Shown in pieces: positions 50,856 through 58,521 of a DNA stretch of 58,521 nt. The stretch comes from Yinghuangia seranimata (lineage in GTDB: Bacteria > Actinomycetota > Actinomycetes > Streptomycetales > Streptomycetaceae). A program made the translations under genes and the position numbers. The notes below the pieces were generated by a model. The model worked only from the letters and a program-made list of their open reading frames with translations. It was not told the origin of the DNA and searched no databases. The stretch lies in contig NZ_JASAOI010000001.1 of NCBI RefSeq assembly GCF_029953285.1, forward strand, positions 1 to 58,521, written 5' to 3'. The stretch's first letter is position 1. Each line of letters starts with the position of its first letter.

Positions 50856-51889
50856 CCGTCTCCGTGAGATCCGCCGGAAAGCCGGCCGCCCAGGTCCGGC
50901 TTTCCGGCTGGCACGCGCGCGTGGACGCCTGGCGGGCGCCGGACGTCGTGCTGCGCCGCTCCCCGGCGCAGGCGTGGTTCCGGCGCCGCGCGGCCGGCCG
51001 GCTCGCGGTGCTCGGCTACCACGGGGTGGAGGACGCGGACGCGTTCGCCGCGCAGTTGGACATGCTGTGCCGCGTCGCGCACCCGGTGTCGCTCGCCGAG
51101 GTCGAGAAGGCCGTGCACGGCGGACGGCCGCTGCCCCCGCACAGCGTGCTGGTCACCTTCGACGACGGCGACGCGACCGTCTTCGCCGACGGATTGCCGA
51201 GGCTCGCCGCGCGCGGGATCCCGGCCGTGTGCTTCGTCGTCCCGAGCCTCCTCGACACCGACGCGCAGTTCTGGTGGGAGGAGGCCGTGTCGCTGTGGGA
51301 CCACGGCGGGACGTCGCGGCACCTGCCGTTCGGCCGAGGCGCGAACGCGCAGTCGGCCGTGGCCGCCCTGAAGCTCCTGCCGGACGACGAACGGCGGCTC
51401 GCACTGGCCGAGTTGCGGTCCACCGCGACGCGCCCGGCGCCGCCGTACCGCCAGCTCACCTCGGACGAAGTGCGTGCGCTGGACGCCGGCGGTGTCGTGG
51501 TCGGCAACCACACGCTGAGCCATCCCTGCCTCGACCGCTGCACCGACGCACGCGTCGAGGAGGAGGTAACCGGGGCGCACGAGCGGCTCACCGAGGTGCT
51601 CGGGCACGCGCCGACGACCTTCGCCTATCCCAACGGCAACGTCGACGAGCGCGCGGACCGGGTGCTGGACAAGCTGGGCTACCGCACCGGATTCCTCTAC
51701 AACCACGCGCTCGCCGACCCGCGTTCGTGTCCGCCGCTGCGGATCGACCGGCTCCGGGTGTCGACGACGATCGGGCCCGACCGGCTGGCGACCGTCCTGT
51801 CCGGACTGCACCCGGCGGTGTTCAGAACCGCGCGCGGCGCCGCGAGGGGCGCCGCGCGCGTCCTTCAGCCCTTGGCCAGGACCTCGTGA
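50852..51889 (+). CDS. Polysaccharide deacetylase (CE4, NodB-like)
   Basis: 345 residues. The NodB barrel has LAVLGYHGV, the motif VLVTFDDGDATVF (Asp-Asp), VVGNHTLSHPCL (the HxxxH metal ligands), and FAYPNGNVDERA; these are the catalytic and metal residues of CE4 deacetylases. It removes N- or O-acetyl groups from a polysaccharide or a nucleotide-linked precursor. No signal peptide is apparent, so it may act in the cytoplasm on a lipid-linked repeat. GTG overlaps the methyltransferase stop (GTGA). Its end overlaps the convergent phosphatase by 25 bp. Confidence 0.9.
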   Translation: MTVSVRSAGKPAAQVRLSGWHARVDAWRAPDVVLRRSPAQAWFRRRAAGRLAVLGYHGVEDADAFAAQLDMLCRVAHPVSLAEVEKAVHGGRPLPPHSVLVTFDDGDATVFADGLPRLAARGIPAVCFVVPSLLDTDAQFWWEEAVSLWDHGGTSRHLPFGRGANAQSAVAALKLLPDDERRLALAELRSTATRPAPPYRQLTSDEVRALDAGGVVVGNHTLSHPCLDRCTDARVEEEVTGAHERLTEVLGHAPTTFAYPNGNVDERADRVLDKLGYRTGFLYNHALADPRSCPPLRIDRLRVSTTIGPDRLATVLSGLHPAVFRTARGAARGAARVLQPLARTS

Positions 51890-52416
51890 CCGGCCGTCAG
51901 CACGGCGGCCAGACGCGCCACCGCCCGGTCGATCAGGTGGGCGCAGGCGTGTAGTTCGGCCAGCGGGAGGCCGTCGGGGTCGGCGATGTCGTCCGACTCC
52001 GGCGGCAGCCCGGACGGGCGGCCCCGGGTCGCCCCGGCCCGCGCCACCACGTCGCGCGGGTCGTCGGCCAGTCCGTCGGTGAGGCGGACGAACTCCGTGA
52101 GGGTGAAACAGCGCCGCATCGCGGCCGGGCGCAGCCGGACGGCCGCCTCGCGGTGCTCCCGGGCCAGCCCGAGCACCAGATCCGCTTTGTCGAGGTGCGC
52201 CGCGTCGAGCCGACGGGCCGTGAACCCGTCCGGATCCGCGCCGAGTTCCCGCAGCAGTCCGACGGTGGCGGCGTCGAGCGGCCGACCCGGCCACGCGTGT
52301 GTTCCGGCACTGGCGACCCGGAGGTCGGCGCCGGGCCGAGCGGCCAGGAGCCGCTCGGCGATCGGCGACCGGTACAGGTTGCCCGTGCAGACGAACAGGA
52401 CGGAGAAGGAGCTCAT
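51865..52416 (-). CDS. Low-molecular-weight protein tyrosine phosphatase (Wzb-like)
   Basis: 183 residues. The P-loop CTGNLYRSPIAE (C-x5-R) is at residues 10-21, and the general acid Asp lies in the DDIADPDG segment. The insert before it is longer than in Wzb. It should dephosphorylate the tyrosine tail of the co-polymerase kinase encoded just upstream, with which it overlaps by four bases (ATGA). The cycle of phosphorylation and dephosphorylation sets polymer length and export in capsule systems. Confidence 0.92.
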   Translation of the reverse strand: MSSFSVLFVCTGNLYRSPIAERLLAARPGADLRVASAGTHAWPGRPLDAATVGLLRELGADPDGFTARRLDAAHLDKADLVLGLAREHREAAVRLRPAAMRRCFTLTEFVRLTDGLADDPRDVVARAGATRGRPSGLPPESDDIADPDGLPLAELHACAHLIDRAVARLAAVLTAGHEVLAKG

Positions 52417-53879
52417 CGGCCCTCCACCGGCGGGGCGTCGGCGCCCACCTTCAGCGCCTCGGTGCGCACCGCGAGCACGGCCTCGGTCAGCGGCTGGTCG
52501 TCCGCGGACTTCCCGTAGCCGTACCCGTATCCGTAGCCATAGCCGTATCCGTAGCCGTACTTGCCGACGCCCTGGAGCCGGGCCATGTTCAGCACCGCGC
52601 CCAGCAGCGGTGCGCCGACGGAGTTCAGGGAGCCGACGGTGGCGCGGATGCGCTCGGCGGGGGTCTTGCCGGCGCGCGCCACCACGATCACGCCGTCGGC
52701 GAGCGGGGCGAGGCCCAGGGTGTCCGCGACGGGGAGCACCGGCGCGCTGTCCACGATCACGATGTCGAAGGCGTCGGCGAGGTCGCGCAGGACCTGCCGC
52801 ATGCGCCCGCTCGCCAGGACCTCCGCCGGGTTCGGCGGCATCGGTCCGGAGGTGAGCACCGCGAGCTGGTTGTCGCCCCACCACTGCAGGACGTCGGCGG
52901 AGGCCGCGGCGCCGATGAGCACGGTGGTCAGGCCGGCCTCCTGCACCAGGCCGAACACCCCGGCGACGCTGGGGTTGCGCAGGTCGGCGTCGACGAGGCA
53001 CACCCGGCGTCCGGACTCCGCGAGCGAGAGCGCGAGGTTGGCGGCGGTGCTCGTCTTGCCCTCGCCCGGCACCGAGCTGGACACGAGGATCACCCGGGGC
53101 TTGTGGTCCACCTGGGTGAACTGGAGGTTGGTGCGCACCATGCGGAACGCCTCGGCACGCCCGCTGAGCGCGCCGACGCGGACGGCGATCGGCTGGTCCT
53201 GCGCGCCCTTGTCCATCGGCACGGCGCCCAGCACGGGGAGGCCCGTCACGTCGGTGAGTTCCTCGGTGCCGCGCAGGCTCGTGTCGAGAGTGCGGCGCAG
53301 CACCGCCAGGCCCACGCCCGCCACGAGTCCCGCGAACAGGCCGAGTCCGGCGTTGAGCAGCGGGCGCGGGGTGAAGGGGGAGTCCGGCGGGACCGCGCTG
53401 CGCGTGACCCCGATGTACACCGGCGCGGTGCCGCCCCCGGGCGGCGTCTCCAGCCGGCCGATCAGCTGACCGGCCTCGTCGGCGGCCTCGTTCGCGATCT
53501 CCGCGGCGCGCACGGCGTCGACGTCGGTCGCGGAGATGTCGATCAGCACGGTCTCGGGCTTGACCGAGGCGCTGATCCGCTTCGCCAGCCGCTCGGCCGA
53601 GGTGTCCAGGCCGAGCCGGTGGACGACGCCGGCCGCGACCCGCGGGCTGGCGATGATGTCCGCGTACGACTGCACGCGGGCCTGCGAGAACACGCTGCCC
53701 TGGGTGAGCTCGGAGAGGTTGCCGCTGGCACGCGTGGAGACGAAGACCTGGCTGGTGGCGCGGTACTGCGGGGTGGTGCCGGCGGTCCAGGCGATCCCGC
53801 AGGCCAGTCCGAGCGCCGCGAGCAGGGTGATCGGGAGCCACGAGCGGGCCAGGGTCCTGAGGTAGCCGCGGAGGTCCAA
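52413..53879 (-). CDS. Wzz-like co-polymerase/tyrosine autokinase module with its own start
   Basis: 488 residues if begun at TTG 53879. It opens LDLRGYLRTLARSWLP, as homologues do, with AAAGGA eight bases upstream. Two membrane helices (near residues 20 and 215) flank an extracytoplasmic Wzz domain. The C-terminal BY-kinase has Walker A GEGKTS near residue 265, Walker A' VCLVDADLRNPS and Walker B FDIVIVDSAP. Near residue 440 comes an eight-fold Tyr-Gly tail, the autophosphorylation cluster. It sets chain length of the polymer and is opposed by the coupled phosphatase. In the assembled frame it may also be made only as the C-terminal part of the 911-residue fusion. Confidence 0.85.
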   Translation of the reverse strand: MDLRGYLRTLARSWLPITLLAALGLACGIAWTAGTTPQYRATSQVFVSTRASGNLSELTQGSVFSQARVQSYADIIASPRVAAGVVHRLGLDTSAERLAKRISASVKPETVLIDISATDVDAVRAAEIANEAADEAGQLIGRLETPPGGGTAPVYIGVTRSAVPPDSPFTPRPLLNAGLGLFAGLVAGVGLAVLRRTLDTSLRGTEELTDVTGLPVLGAVPMDKGAQDQPIAVRVGALSGRAEAFRMVRTNLQFTQVDHKPRVILVSSSVPGEGKTSTAANLALSLAESGRRVCLVDADLRNPSVAGVFGLVQEAGLTTVLIGAAASADVLQWWGDNQLAVLTSGPMPPNPAEVLASGRMRQVLRDLADAFDIVIVDSAPVLPVADTLGLAPLADGVIVVARAGKTPAERIRATVGSLNSVGAPLLGAVLNMARLQGVGKYGYGYGYGYGYGYGYGKSADDQPLTEAVLAVRTEALKVGADAPPVEGR

Positions 53880-55148
53880 CGTGCGTCCTTTCGGAGCGGG
53901 CCGGGTCCGGGGTCCCGAGGACTCCGGATCGGTGTGCGGGAGGCGCAGGCCGCGGCGGGGCTTCGGAAGCTCCACGCCGGTCGGGCCGCGCCCGAGACTG
54001 GTGCCGACGACCAGCGCGACGGGCACCGTGACGAAGCTGTAGACGATCAGGTTGGAGGTGGCGATGTTGAGCGAGAACGCCACGACCATCAGCAGGGCGG
54101 CCTGGTGGATCGCCCAGTCCTCGGCGTTGTCGGCGCGGCGTCGCCGCCGGTAGGCCCCCAGGCCGAGGAGGACCACCGCGGCGGCCCACAGGCCCAGGCC
54201 GAGCAGCCCGAGGTCGTGCCACAGCCGCAGGTAGTCGTTGTGCGGGTGCCCGACGGCCCCGCCGGGTTCGGCGAGCAGGTGGCCGACGCTGCCGATGCCG
54301 TGGCCGAACCACGGCTTCAGCTGGATTGACTCCCACGTGGTGGACCACATCTCGCCGCGCCCGGAGGTGCCCACCTGGATGCCGCCCACGCCGCGGTTGT
54401 CGTTGTTGGTGAAGCGGTCGCGGATCGGGGCGTACCGGGTGACCAGCAGGTAGCCGGCCACGACGATCCCGGAGGCCAGCGCGACGAGCTTGACGAACTG
54501 CCCGCGGCTGCGCCCCCGGGCCACCAGGCCGAGCAGCAGCAGCGCGCACACCGCCGCCGACGTGCGCGACAGGCTCAGCACGTCGGCGACGACGAGCAGG
54601 ACGACGGCCGCGAGTCCCGTACGGGCGCCGCGGCCGGCCAGCGCGACCGCGGCGACGACGCCGATCCACAGGACCTCGCCGAACATGCGTGCGGGGAACA
54701 CGACGTAGTTGCCCGGGCCGAACACCGCGACGCCCGCCAGGTATCCGCTCGCCAGGACCACCGCCGTCGCGCGCAGCCAGCGCAGCAGGGACAGCGCGTG
54801 GACCGGCGTGGCCCCCGCGGACGCCACCAGCAGCACCGCCGGGAAGGTCAGGTAGACCAGCAGGTTCTGCACCGCGATCATGTCGTGGTGCAGCAGCGTG
54901 GAGGCGACCGCGAGCGCGGTGAACGCCCACAGCGGCCGGGGGACGCGGGCCCAGAACGCGGCCGCCGTGGAGGTCCCGGCGACCTGCGCCCGTCGGTCCG
55001 CGACCAGTTCGGGCAGGACGAGCAGGCAGTAGAGGAACAGCACCGCCGTCGCCGGCCCGGTCACGCCGTAGCGTGCGATGAAGACGCCGTCCACCATCCA
55101 GAACGCCGCGACGGCCCCTCGCGCGAGGGGTTGCGAGTGACGCTTCAC
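52413..55148 (-). CDS. Fused O-antigen-polymerase (Wzy)/co-polymerase-BY-kinase reading frame
   Basis: An unbroken frame of 911 codons. Residues of about 1-390 are a polytopic Wzy/O-antigen-ligase-like protein with about ten helices and a loop with HPHNDYLRLWHDLG. A basic Pro-rich linker of about 40 residues follows with no stop codon. Residues 424-911 are the Wzz-BY-kinase module described in the entry at 52413-53879. Both ends of the linker should be cytoplasmic, so a fusion is topologically possible. The GTG lies five bases after the LCP stop. Polymerase, length control and kinase are normally separate proteins. An error removing a stop codon, or internal initiation, are alternatives. Confidence 0.7.
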   Translation of the reverse strand: MKRHSQPLARGAVAAFWMVDGVFIARYGVTGPATAVLFLYCLLVLPELVADRRAQVAGTSTAAAFWARVPRPLWAFTALAVASTLLHHDMIAVQNLLVYLTFPAVLLVASAGATPVHALSLLRWLRATAVVLASGYLAGVAVFGPGNYVVFPARMFGEVLWIGVVAAVALAGRGARTGLAAVVLLVVADVLSLSRTSAAVCALLLLGLVARGRSRGQFVKLVALASGIVVAGYLLVTRYAPIRDRFTNNDNRGVGGIQVGTSGRGEMWSTTWESIQLKPWFGHGIGSVGHLLAEPGGAVGHPHNDYLRLWHDLGLLGLGLWAAAVVLLGLGAYRRRRRADNAEDWAIHQAALLMVVAFSLNIATSNLIVYSFVTVPVALVVGTSLGRGPTGVELPKPRRGLRLPHTDPESSGPRTRPAPKGRTLDLRGYLRTLARSWLPITLLAALGLACGIAWTAGTTPQYRATSQVFVSTRASGNLSELTQGSVFSQARVQSYADIIASPRVAAGVVHRLGLDTSAERLAKRISASVKPETVLIDISATDVDAVRAAEIANEAADEAGQLIGRLETPPGGGTAPVYIGVTRSAVPPDSPFTPRPLLNAGLGLFAGLVAGVGLAVLRRTLDTSLRGTEELTDVTGLPVLGAVPMDKGAQDQPIAVRVGALSGRAEAFRMVRTNLQFTQVDHKPRVILVSSSVPGEGKTSTAANLALSLAESGRRVCLVDADLRNPSVAGVFGLVQEAGLTTVLIGAAASADVLQWWGDNQLAVLTSGPMPPNPAEVLASGRMRQVLRDLADAFDIVIVDSAPVLPVADTLGLAPLADGVIVVARAGKTPAERIRATVGSLNSVGAPLLGAVLNMARLQGVGKYGYGYGYGYGYGYGYGKSADDQPLTEAVLAVRTEALKVGADAPPVEGR
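52512..52559 (-). repeat. Eight-fold hexanucleotide repeat encoding (Tyr-Gly)8
   Basis: Eight TAY-GGN units in the kinase tail. Tyrosine and glycine codons vary (TAC/TAT, GGC/GGA/GGG), so the array is not a recent exact duplication. Confidence 0.9.
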
Positions 55149-55153
55149 CGCGA

Positions 55154-56188
55154 TCAGTCGCGATCCGCGCGCAGCGCCGCGAAGAGCTCGTCGGCGGCGG
55201 GCTGTTGCAGCTCGTCCCTGTTGGGGTCGACCGGGTAAGGCCGACGTGGCACGGTGTGGAATTCCACGCGGCCCTCCGGAATCGCGCGCAGTTTCTCGGT
55301 CAGGCCGTAGAGCGCGCTCAGGCTGTCCAGGCCGGGGTCGGCGGTGAGCGCGCCGGTCGCGGCGTCGAGCACCTGGTACATGCGCACCGGGTTCAGCAGC
55401 GTGTCGCTCCCGCGGATCTTCGCCGACAGCAGCTTCATGAACCGCTGCTGGCGGGAGATGCGGTTGGTGTCGCTGCCGTCGCCGACGTACTCGCGGGCCC
55501 GGACGTACGCCAGCGCGTCCTCGCCGCGCAGCAGGTGCGGCCCCGCGGTCAGGTCCAGGCCGACGTTCGGGTCGCGTTCGGCCGTCGGGAGGGTGACCTC
55601 GACGCCGTCGACCGCGTCGACGAGCCGCTTGAACCCCTCGAAGCCGAGCACCAGGTGGTGGTCGACGCGGATCCCGGTGAGTTTCTCGAACGTGCGGATC
55701 GTGCACGCCGCGCCGCCGCGCTCGAACGCCCAGTTGAACTGTTCGTACCGGGCCGGGCCCTCGGTCAGGTCGGTGCGGCCGCAGTCGGGGATCCACACCA
55801 TCAGGTCGCGCGGCACGCTGACCACCTGCGCGCGCTGCCCGTCGCCCGCGATGTGCAGCAGCAGCACCGTGTCCGAGCGCGCGCTGCCCAGTTCGGGGCG
55901 GTAGTCCGAGCCCAGGACGAGGATGTTCTGCGCCGAGCCGGTCGCCTTGGGACGCTCGGCCTCGTGCCGCGACAGCTCCTTGTCGGTGGCGTGGTCGGTG
56001 TGGATGTTGTCGTTCAGGTGTCCGTACAGCCACAGCCCGCCCGTGATCGCCACGCCGACCAGCAGCACGAGCGCCGCGGCGAACACGCTCAGCACCACCG
56101 TGACACGGCGGCGCGAGGCGGGTGCGGGTGCGGGCGCGTTCCACGCCCACTCGAGCGGGGATTCCGCGTCCGGCTCCTCATCGTGCAT
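55154..56188 (-). CDS. LytR-CpsA-Psr (LCP) family glycopolymer ligase
   Basis: 344 residues. A cytoplasmic N-terminus (about 30) and one helix (VTVVLSVFAAALVLLVGVAITGGLWLYG) precede the LCP domain. The domain has NILVLGSDYRPELGSARSDTVLLLHI and VVSVPRDLMVWIP, both carrying catalytic Arg/Asp residues, and the closing TNRISRQQRFM motif. LCP enzymes transfer lipid-linked glycopolymers to peptidoglycan outside the membrane. This places the polymer on the cell wall. It is followed after five bases by the polymerase start. The ATG at 56188 has GAGGCGG a little far upstream. Confidence 0.93.
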   Translation of the reverse strand: MHDEEPDAESPLEWAWNAPAPAPASRRRVTVVLSVFAAALVLLVGVAITGGLWLYGHLNDNIHTDHATDKELSRHEAERPKATGSAQNILVLGSDYRPELGSARSDTVLLLHIAGDGQRAQVVSVPRDLMVWIPDCGRTDLTEGPARYEQFNWAFERGGAACTIRTFEKLTGIRVDHHLVLGFEGFKRLVDAVDGVEVTLPTAERDPNVGLDLTAGPHLLRGEDALAYVRAREYVGDGSDTNRISRQQRFMKLLSAKIRGSDTLLNPVRMYQVLDAATGALTADPGLDSLSALYGLTEKLRAIPEGRVEFHTVPRRPYPVDPNRDELQQPAADELFAALRADRD

Positions 56189-56328
56189 CAATAGGCACCG
56201 CCTCACGTTCGGAGTATTTCGCGCGCGCCCCTATCCGGTGACGGGCCTTCGCCGTGTAACAGTTAATGCGCATTTCCGGGAGTTTCCAGCGTGACACACA
56301 GCGTTTCCGCTGAAGGAGTGAGTAGGAC

Positions 56329-56955
56329 TTGCGCGTCACCACCACCCGTCGCTCGGTTCTCCGGTTTCCCGTCAAACGACTAGTGGACGTCGTGGGAAGC
56401 GGCCTGCTTTTGATTCTCACCGCGCCGGTAATGGCGTTGGTATATCTGCTCGTGCGGAGCACCTCCCGGGGCCCGGCGCTGCACCGCCAGATGCGTGCCG
56501 GACGCCACGGGAAGCCCTTCTGCATGCTCAAGTTCCGCACGATGCACGTCGGCGCGCACCGCCAGCGCGCGGCACTGTCCGACCGCAACGAGGCCGACGG
56601 CCACCTGTTCAAGGTGCGCAACGACCCGCGCATCACCAAGGCCGGGCGCCACCTGCGCCGCCTGTCGCTCGACGAACTGCCGCAGCTGGTCAACGTGCTC
56701 CGCGGCGACATGTCGCTGGTCGGCCCGCGCCCGCTGCCGTGCGAGGAGTCCGACTACAAGGGCGAGGCCCGGCGCCGCCTGCTGGTACCGCCCGGCATCA
56801 CCGGCCTGTGGCAGGTCAGCGGCCGCTCGAACCTGCCGTGGGACGACATGGTCCGGCTCGACCTGCACTACGTCGACAACCACTCGGTGACGATGGACCT
56901 GGCCATCCTCGCCCGCACGCTCCCCGCCGTGCTCTCCGCGCGTGGCGCGCACTGA
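56329..56955 (+). CDS. Initiating sugar transferase (WcaJ/EpsL-type)
   Basis: 208 residues of the polyprenyl-phosphate hexose-1-phosphate transferase family, short form. One re-entrant or membrane helix (VDVVGSGLLLILTAPVMALVYLLV) is followed by the conserved domain: FCMLKFRTMHVGA, the DE pair in LSLDELPQLVNVLRGDMSLVGPRPLP, and PGITGLWQVSGRS. It loads the first sugar phosphate on undecaprenyl phosphate. The TTG start matches the N-terminus; TAGGA and a more distant GAAGGAG precede it. It overlaps the flippase by 14 bases. Confidence 0.93.
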   Translation: MRVTTTRRSVLRFPVKRLVDVVGSGLLLILTAPVMALVYLLVRSTSRGPALHRQMRAGRHGKPFCMLKFRTMHVGAHRQRAALSDRNEADGHLFKVRNDPRITKAGRHLRRLSLDELPQLVNVLRGDMSLVGPRPLPCEESDYKGEARRRLLVPPGITGLWQVSGRSNLPWDDMVRLDLHYVDNHSVTMDLAILARTLPAVLSARGAH

Positions 56956-58444
56956 CGCCGTGCCGGCACCGTCCGCCGCCGCCCCCGCGGCGCCGCCCGC
57001 GAACGCGGGCGCACGGGCGACGCTGTCGGCACTGGCCTGGAACTACTCGGCGGCCGTCGCGGGCGCGCTGCTCCAACTGTGCTACACCGGATTCACCGCG
57101 CGCGTCGTCGCACCGCGCGAGTTCGGCGCGTACGCGGCGGCGGCCGCCGCGCTGACCGTGTTCGGCTACGTCGCCGGCGCGGGCCTGTCCACCTACCTGC
57201 TCCGCGCCGAGGTCCTCACCCGCGGGCTGGTGCGTACCGCCTACCGCGCGGCGTTCGCGAGCGGCGCACTGTGCTTCGTCGCGACGATGCTGTTCGCGCC
57301 GACCGCCGCCACGCTGTGGGGTATGCCGGAAATCGAGCCGGTGGTACAGCTGTTCGGGTGCTACTTCCTCACCCAGCCGGCCTCCCTCGTGGCGACGGCC
57401 GGGCTGCGCCGGATGGGCCGCGCCCGCGCGGCCGCGCTCGCTGAGACCGGGGCGCAGTTCGCGGGCATGGCCGCCGGGGCCGTGCTGCTGACCGCCGGAT
57501 GGTCGCCGTACGGACTGGTCGCCGCGTCGTGCCTCACGCCGACGGTCACCCTGCTGGTGGCCGCGCCGCTGATGGCCCGCTGCGTCCTGCCGACCGGCGA
57601 CCGGGTCACCATCCCGGCCGTCCTCGGCGTGTCGGGGGCCTTCGCGCTGTACGGCATCCTGCAGATGGTCACCATGGACGCCGCGCTGTGGGCCGTCGCC
57701 CGGCACCTTGGCCCCGACGCCGCCGGGCAGTTCTCCCGGGCACTGCTCGCGGTGTCGCTGCCCGCGTCGCTGCTCGCCCAGGCGCTGCGCCGGGCGGTGA
57801 TGCCGGCCATGGCGGAGGTCAACGGCGGGGGAGGCTCGTTGCGGGGCGTGCCGACCGACGTGCTCAACCTCGGCTCGGCGCTCGGCTGCGTGTCGTTCGG
57901 CGTCCTGGCCGGTGTCGGGCAGCCCGCGCTGCGGCTGCTGCTCGGCCCAGGCTGGGGAGCCGCCGGGATCCTGGTCACGGTGTTCGCGGTCTGCTGGCCC
58001 CTGATGCTGCTCTGCCAGCTCGGCTACGCGGTCGACGAGGTGGCCAAGGAGCTGCTCGTGCTCTTCCGCGTCCAACTGCTGGTGCTGGCCGCGACGTCCG
58101 TACTGCTGACGGCCGCGGTCGCCGGGACCGGCAGCCTGGTGCTGACCGCCGCGGCGAGCCCGCTCGCGGCCGGGGTCGGGCATGTGGCGCAGCTGGTGCG
58201 CTGGCGGCGGGTGGGGCTGTGCGCGCCCGCGACACTCGTGCGGCCGTACCTCGTGCACGCCGCTCTCGGCACGGCGCTGGGCGTCGCGGGATGGGTGGGC
58301 GTGCACAGCATCGACGCGGGCGCGGAACTGCGGCTGCTGACCGGGCTGCTGGCGATGGTCCCGGTCGGGCTCGCCGCGTACGCGGTGCGGCGCTGGATCC
58401 CCGTGTACGAGGCGGCGGTCGCGCGAGGGCTCGTCAGGCGGTGA
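56942..58444 (+). CDS. Wzx-type polysaccharide flippase (MOP superfamily)
   Basis: 500 residues with about twelve to fourteen membrane helices, beginning after an Ala/Pro-rich cytoplasmic tail of about 25 residues. LAWNYSAAVAGALLQLCYTGFTARVVAPREFGAYAAAAAAL is the family's first-helix signature. It would flip the lipid-linked repeat unit to the outer leaflet for the Wzy-like polymerase. The GTG at 56942 overlaps the transferase stop; a second GTG at 56960 is possible. The last codons run close to the low-complexity window end. Confidence 0.9.
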   Translation: MARTDAVPAPSAAAPAAPPANAGARATLSALAWNYSAAVAGALLQLCYTGFTARVVAPREFGAYAAAAAALTVFGYVAGAGLSTYLLRAEVLTRGLVRTAYRAAFASGALCFVATMLFAPTAATLWGMPEIEPVVQLFGCYFLTQPASLVATAGLRRMGRARAAALAETGAQFAGMAAGAVLLTAGWSPYGLVAASCLTPTVTLLVAAPLMARCVLPTGDRVTIPAVLGVSGAFALYGILQMVTMDAALWAVARHLGPDAAGQFSRALLAVSLPASLLAQALRRAVMPAMAEVNGGGGSLRGVPTDVLNLGSALGCVSFGVLAGVGQPALRLLLGPGWGAAGILVTVFAVCWPLMLLCQLGYAVDEVAKELLVLFRVQLLVLAATSVLLTAAVAGTGSLVLTAAASPLAAGVGHVAQLVRWRRVGLCAPATLVRPYLVHAALGTALGVAGWVGVHSIDAGAELRLLTGLLAMVPVGLAAYAVRRWIPVYEAAVARGLVRR

Positions 58445-58462
58445 GCGCATAGCCGCGCCGGC

Positions 58463-58497
58463 GGGGGGGGGGGGGGGGCGGGGGCCCCCCCCCCCCC
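58463..58497. repeat. Homopolymer G/C run at the window end
   Basis: Sixteen G, one C, five G and thirteen C in succession, followed by more C-rich sequence. It can fold on itself. Such runs are typical of sequencing or assembly trouble at a contig end, so it should be distrusted. Confidence 0.7.
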
Positions 58498-58521
58498 GCG
58501 GGCGCGCCCCCCCACGGACGC

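Noticed and set aside
53973-53975. GTG (VELPKP) as an alternative start of the kinase
   Set aside because: No ribosome binding site, and homologues begin at the later LDLRGYLR position, where AAAGGA-TTG is found.
1-58521. Mobile elements, tRNA/rRNA genes or CRISPR arrays
   Set aside because: No transposase, integrase, phage or cas-like protein, no tRNA-like cloverleaf and no regularly spaced repeat array was seen.

Overview
The window is a chromosomal segment of a very high-GC actinomycete, most likely a Streptomyces relative. The signs are near-saturated G/C third codon positions, many GTG starts with four-base stop/start overlaps, recurrent TAGNNT boxes 6-7 nt in front of start codons (leaderless-type promoters), and actinobacterial families (SAV_915, DUF4328, F420/FMN-split-barrel PPOX, SigE-family ECF). 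The class Ia ribonucleotide reductase operon is preceded by a B12 riboswitch, as known in Streptomyces. I see no tRNA, rRNA, CRISPR array, transposase or prophage gene.

Layout. 0.2-6.8 kb: an SDR oxidoreductase, an XRE-cupin regulator divergent from an EamA exporter, then a leftward group (quinone reductase, a small ORF, an acyl-CoA carboxylase carboxyltransferase, an SMP-30 lactonase). 6.8-7.6 kb holds no convincing gene. 7.6-10.4 kb: pseudouridine catabolism (psuG-psuK) divergent from a LysR regulator. 10.4-16 kb: an SH3b surface protein, two DJ-1/PfpI proteins (one an AraC-type regulator), an M20 dipeptidase, a PPOX protein and a DUF4328 membrane protein. 16-19.8 kb: a leftward, partly overlapping operon of an M24 peptidase-like protein, an EphD-like alpha/beta hydrolase-SDR fusion and a PF10118 metal-dependent hydrolase, behind a perfect palindromic operator. 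19.9-23.7 kb: nrdAB under apparent tandem NrdR boxes plus the B12 riboswitch. 23.8-33.9 kb: two MFS exporters, a Tat-exported tachylectin/DMFase-like protein, small conserved proteins, a trans-sulfuration enzyme divergent from an Lrp regulator, and a hydrolase-flavodoxin pair divergent from a TetR repressor. 34-39.4 kb: an FtsX-type ABC exporter divergent from a histidine kinase/response regulator pair. 39.5-45.6 kb: a PhyH dioxygenase, a SAV_915 protein coupled to a DAP-decarboxylase-like enzyme, small secreted and membrane proteins, and an ECF sigma factor coupled to a membrane-anchored partner.

45.7-58.4 kb looks like a Wzx/Wzy-type extracellular polysaccharide locus. It encodes an MBL-Rieske protein, a WbpA/TviB-like nucleotide-sugar dehydrogenase, a glycosyltransferase, a SAM methyltransferase, a polysaccharide deacetylase, a low-molecular-weight tyrosine phosphatase, a Wzy-like polymerase, a Wzz-like co-polymerase/BY-kinase, an LCP ligase, an initiating sugar transferase and a Wzx flippase. 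The polymerase and the co-polymerase/kinase lie in one uninterrupted reading frame, and the kinase ends in an eight-fold Tyr-Gly tail opposite a coupled phosphatase gene. These are the most unusual features here. The last 60 bases are a G/C homopolymer run that looks like an assembly edge.
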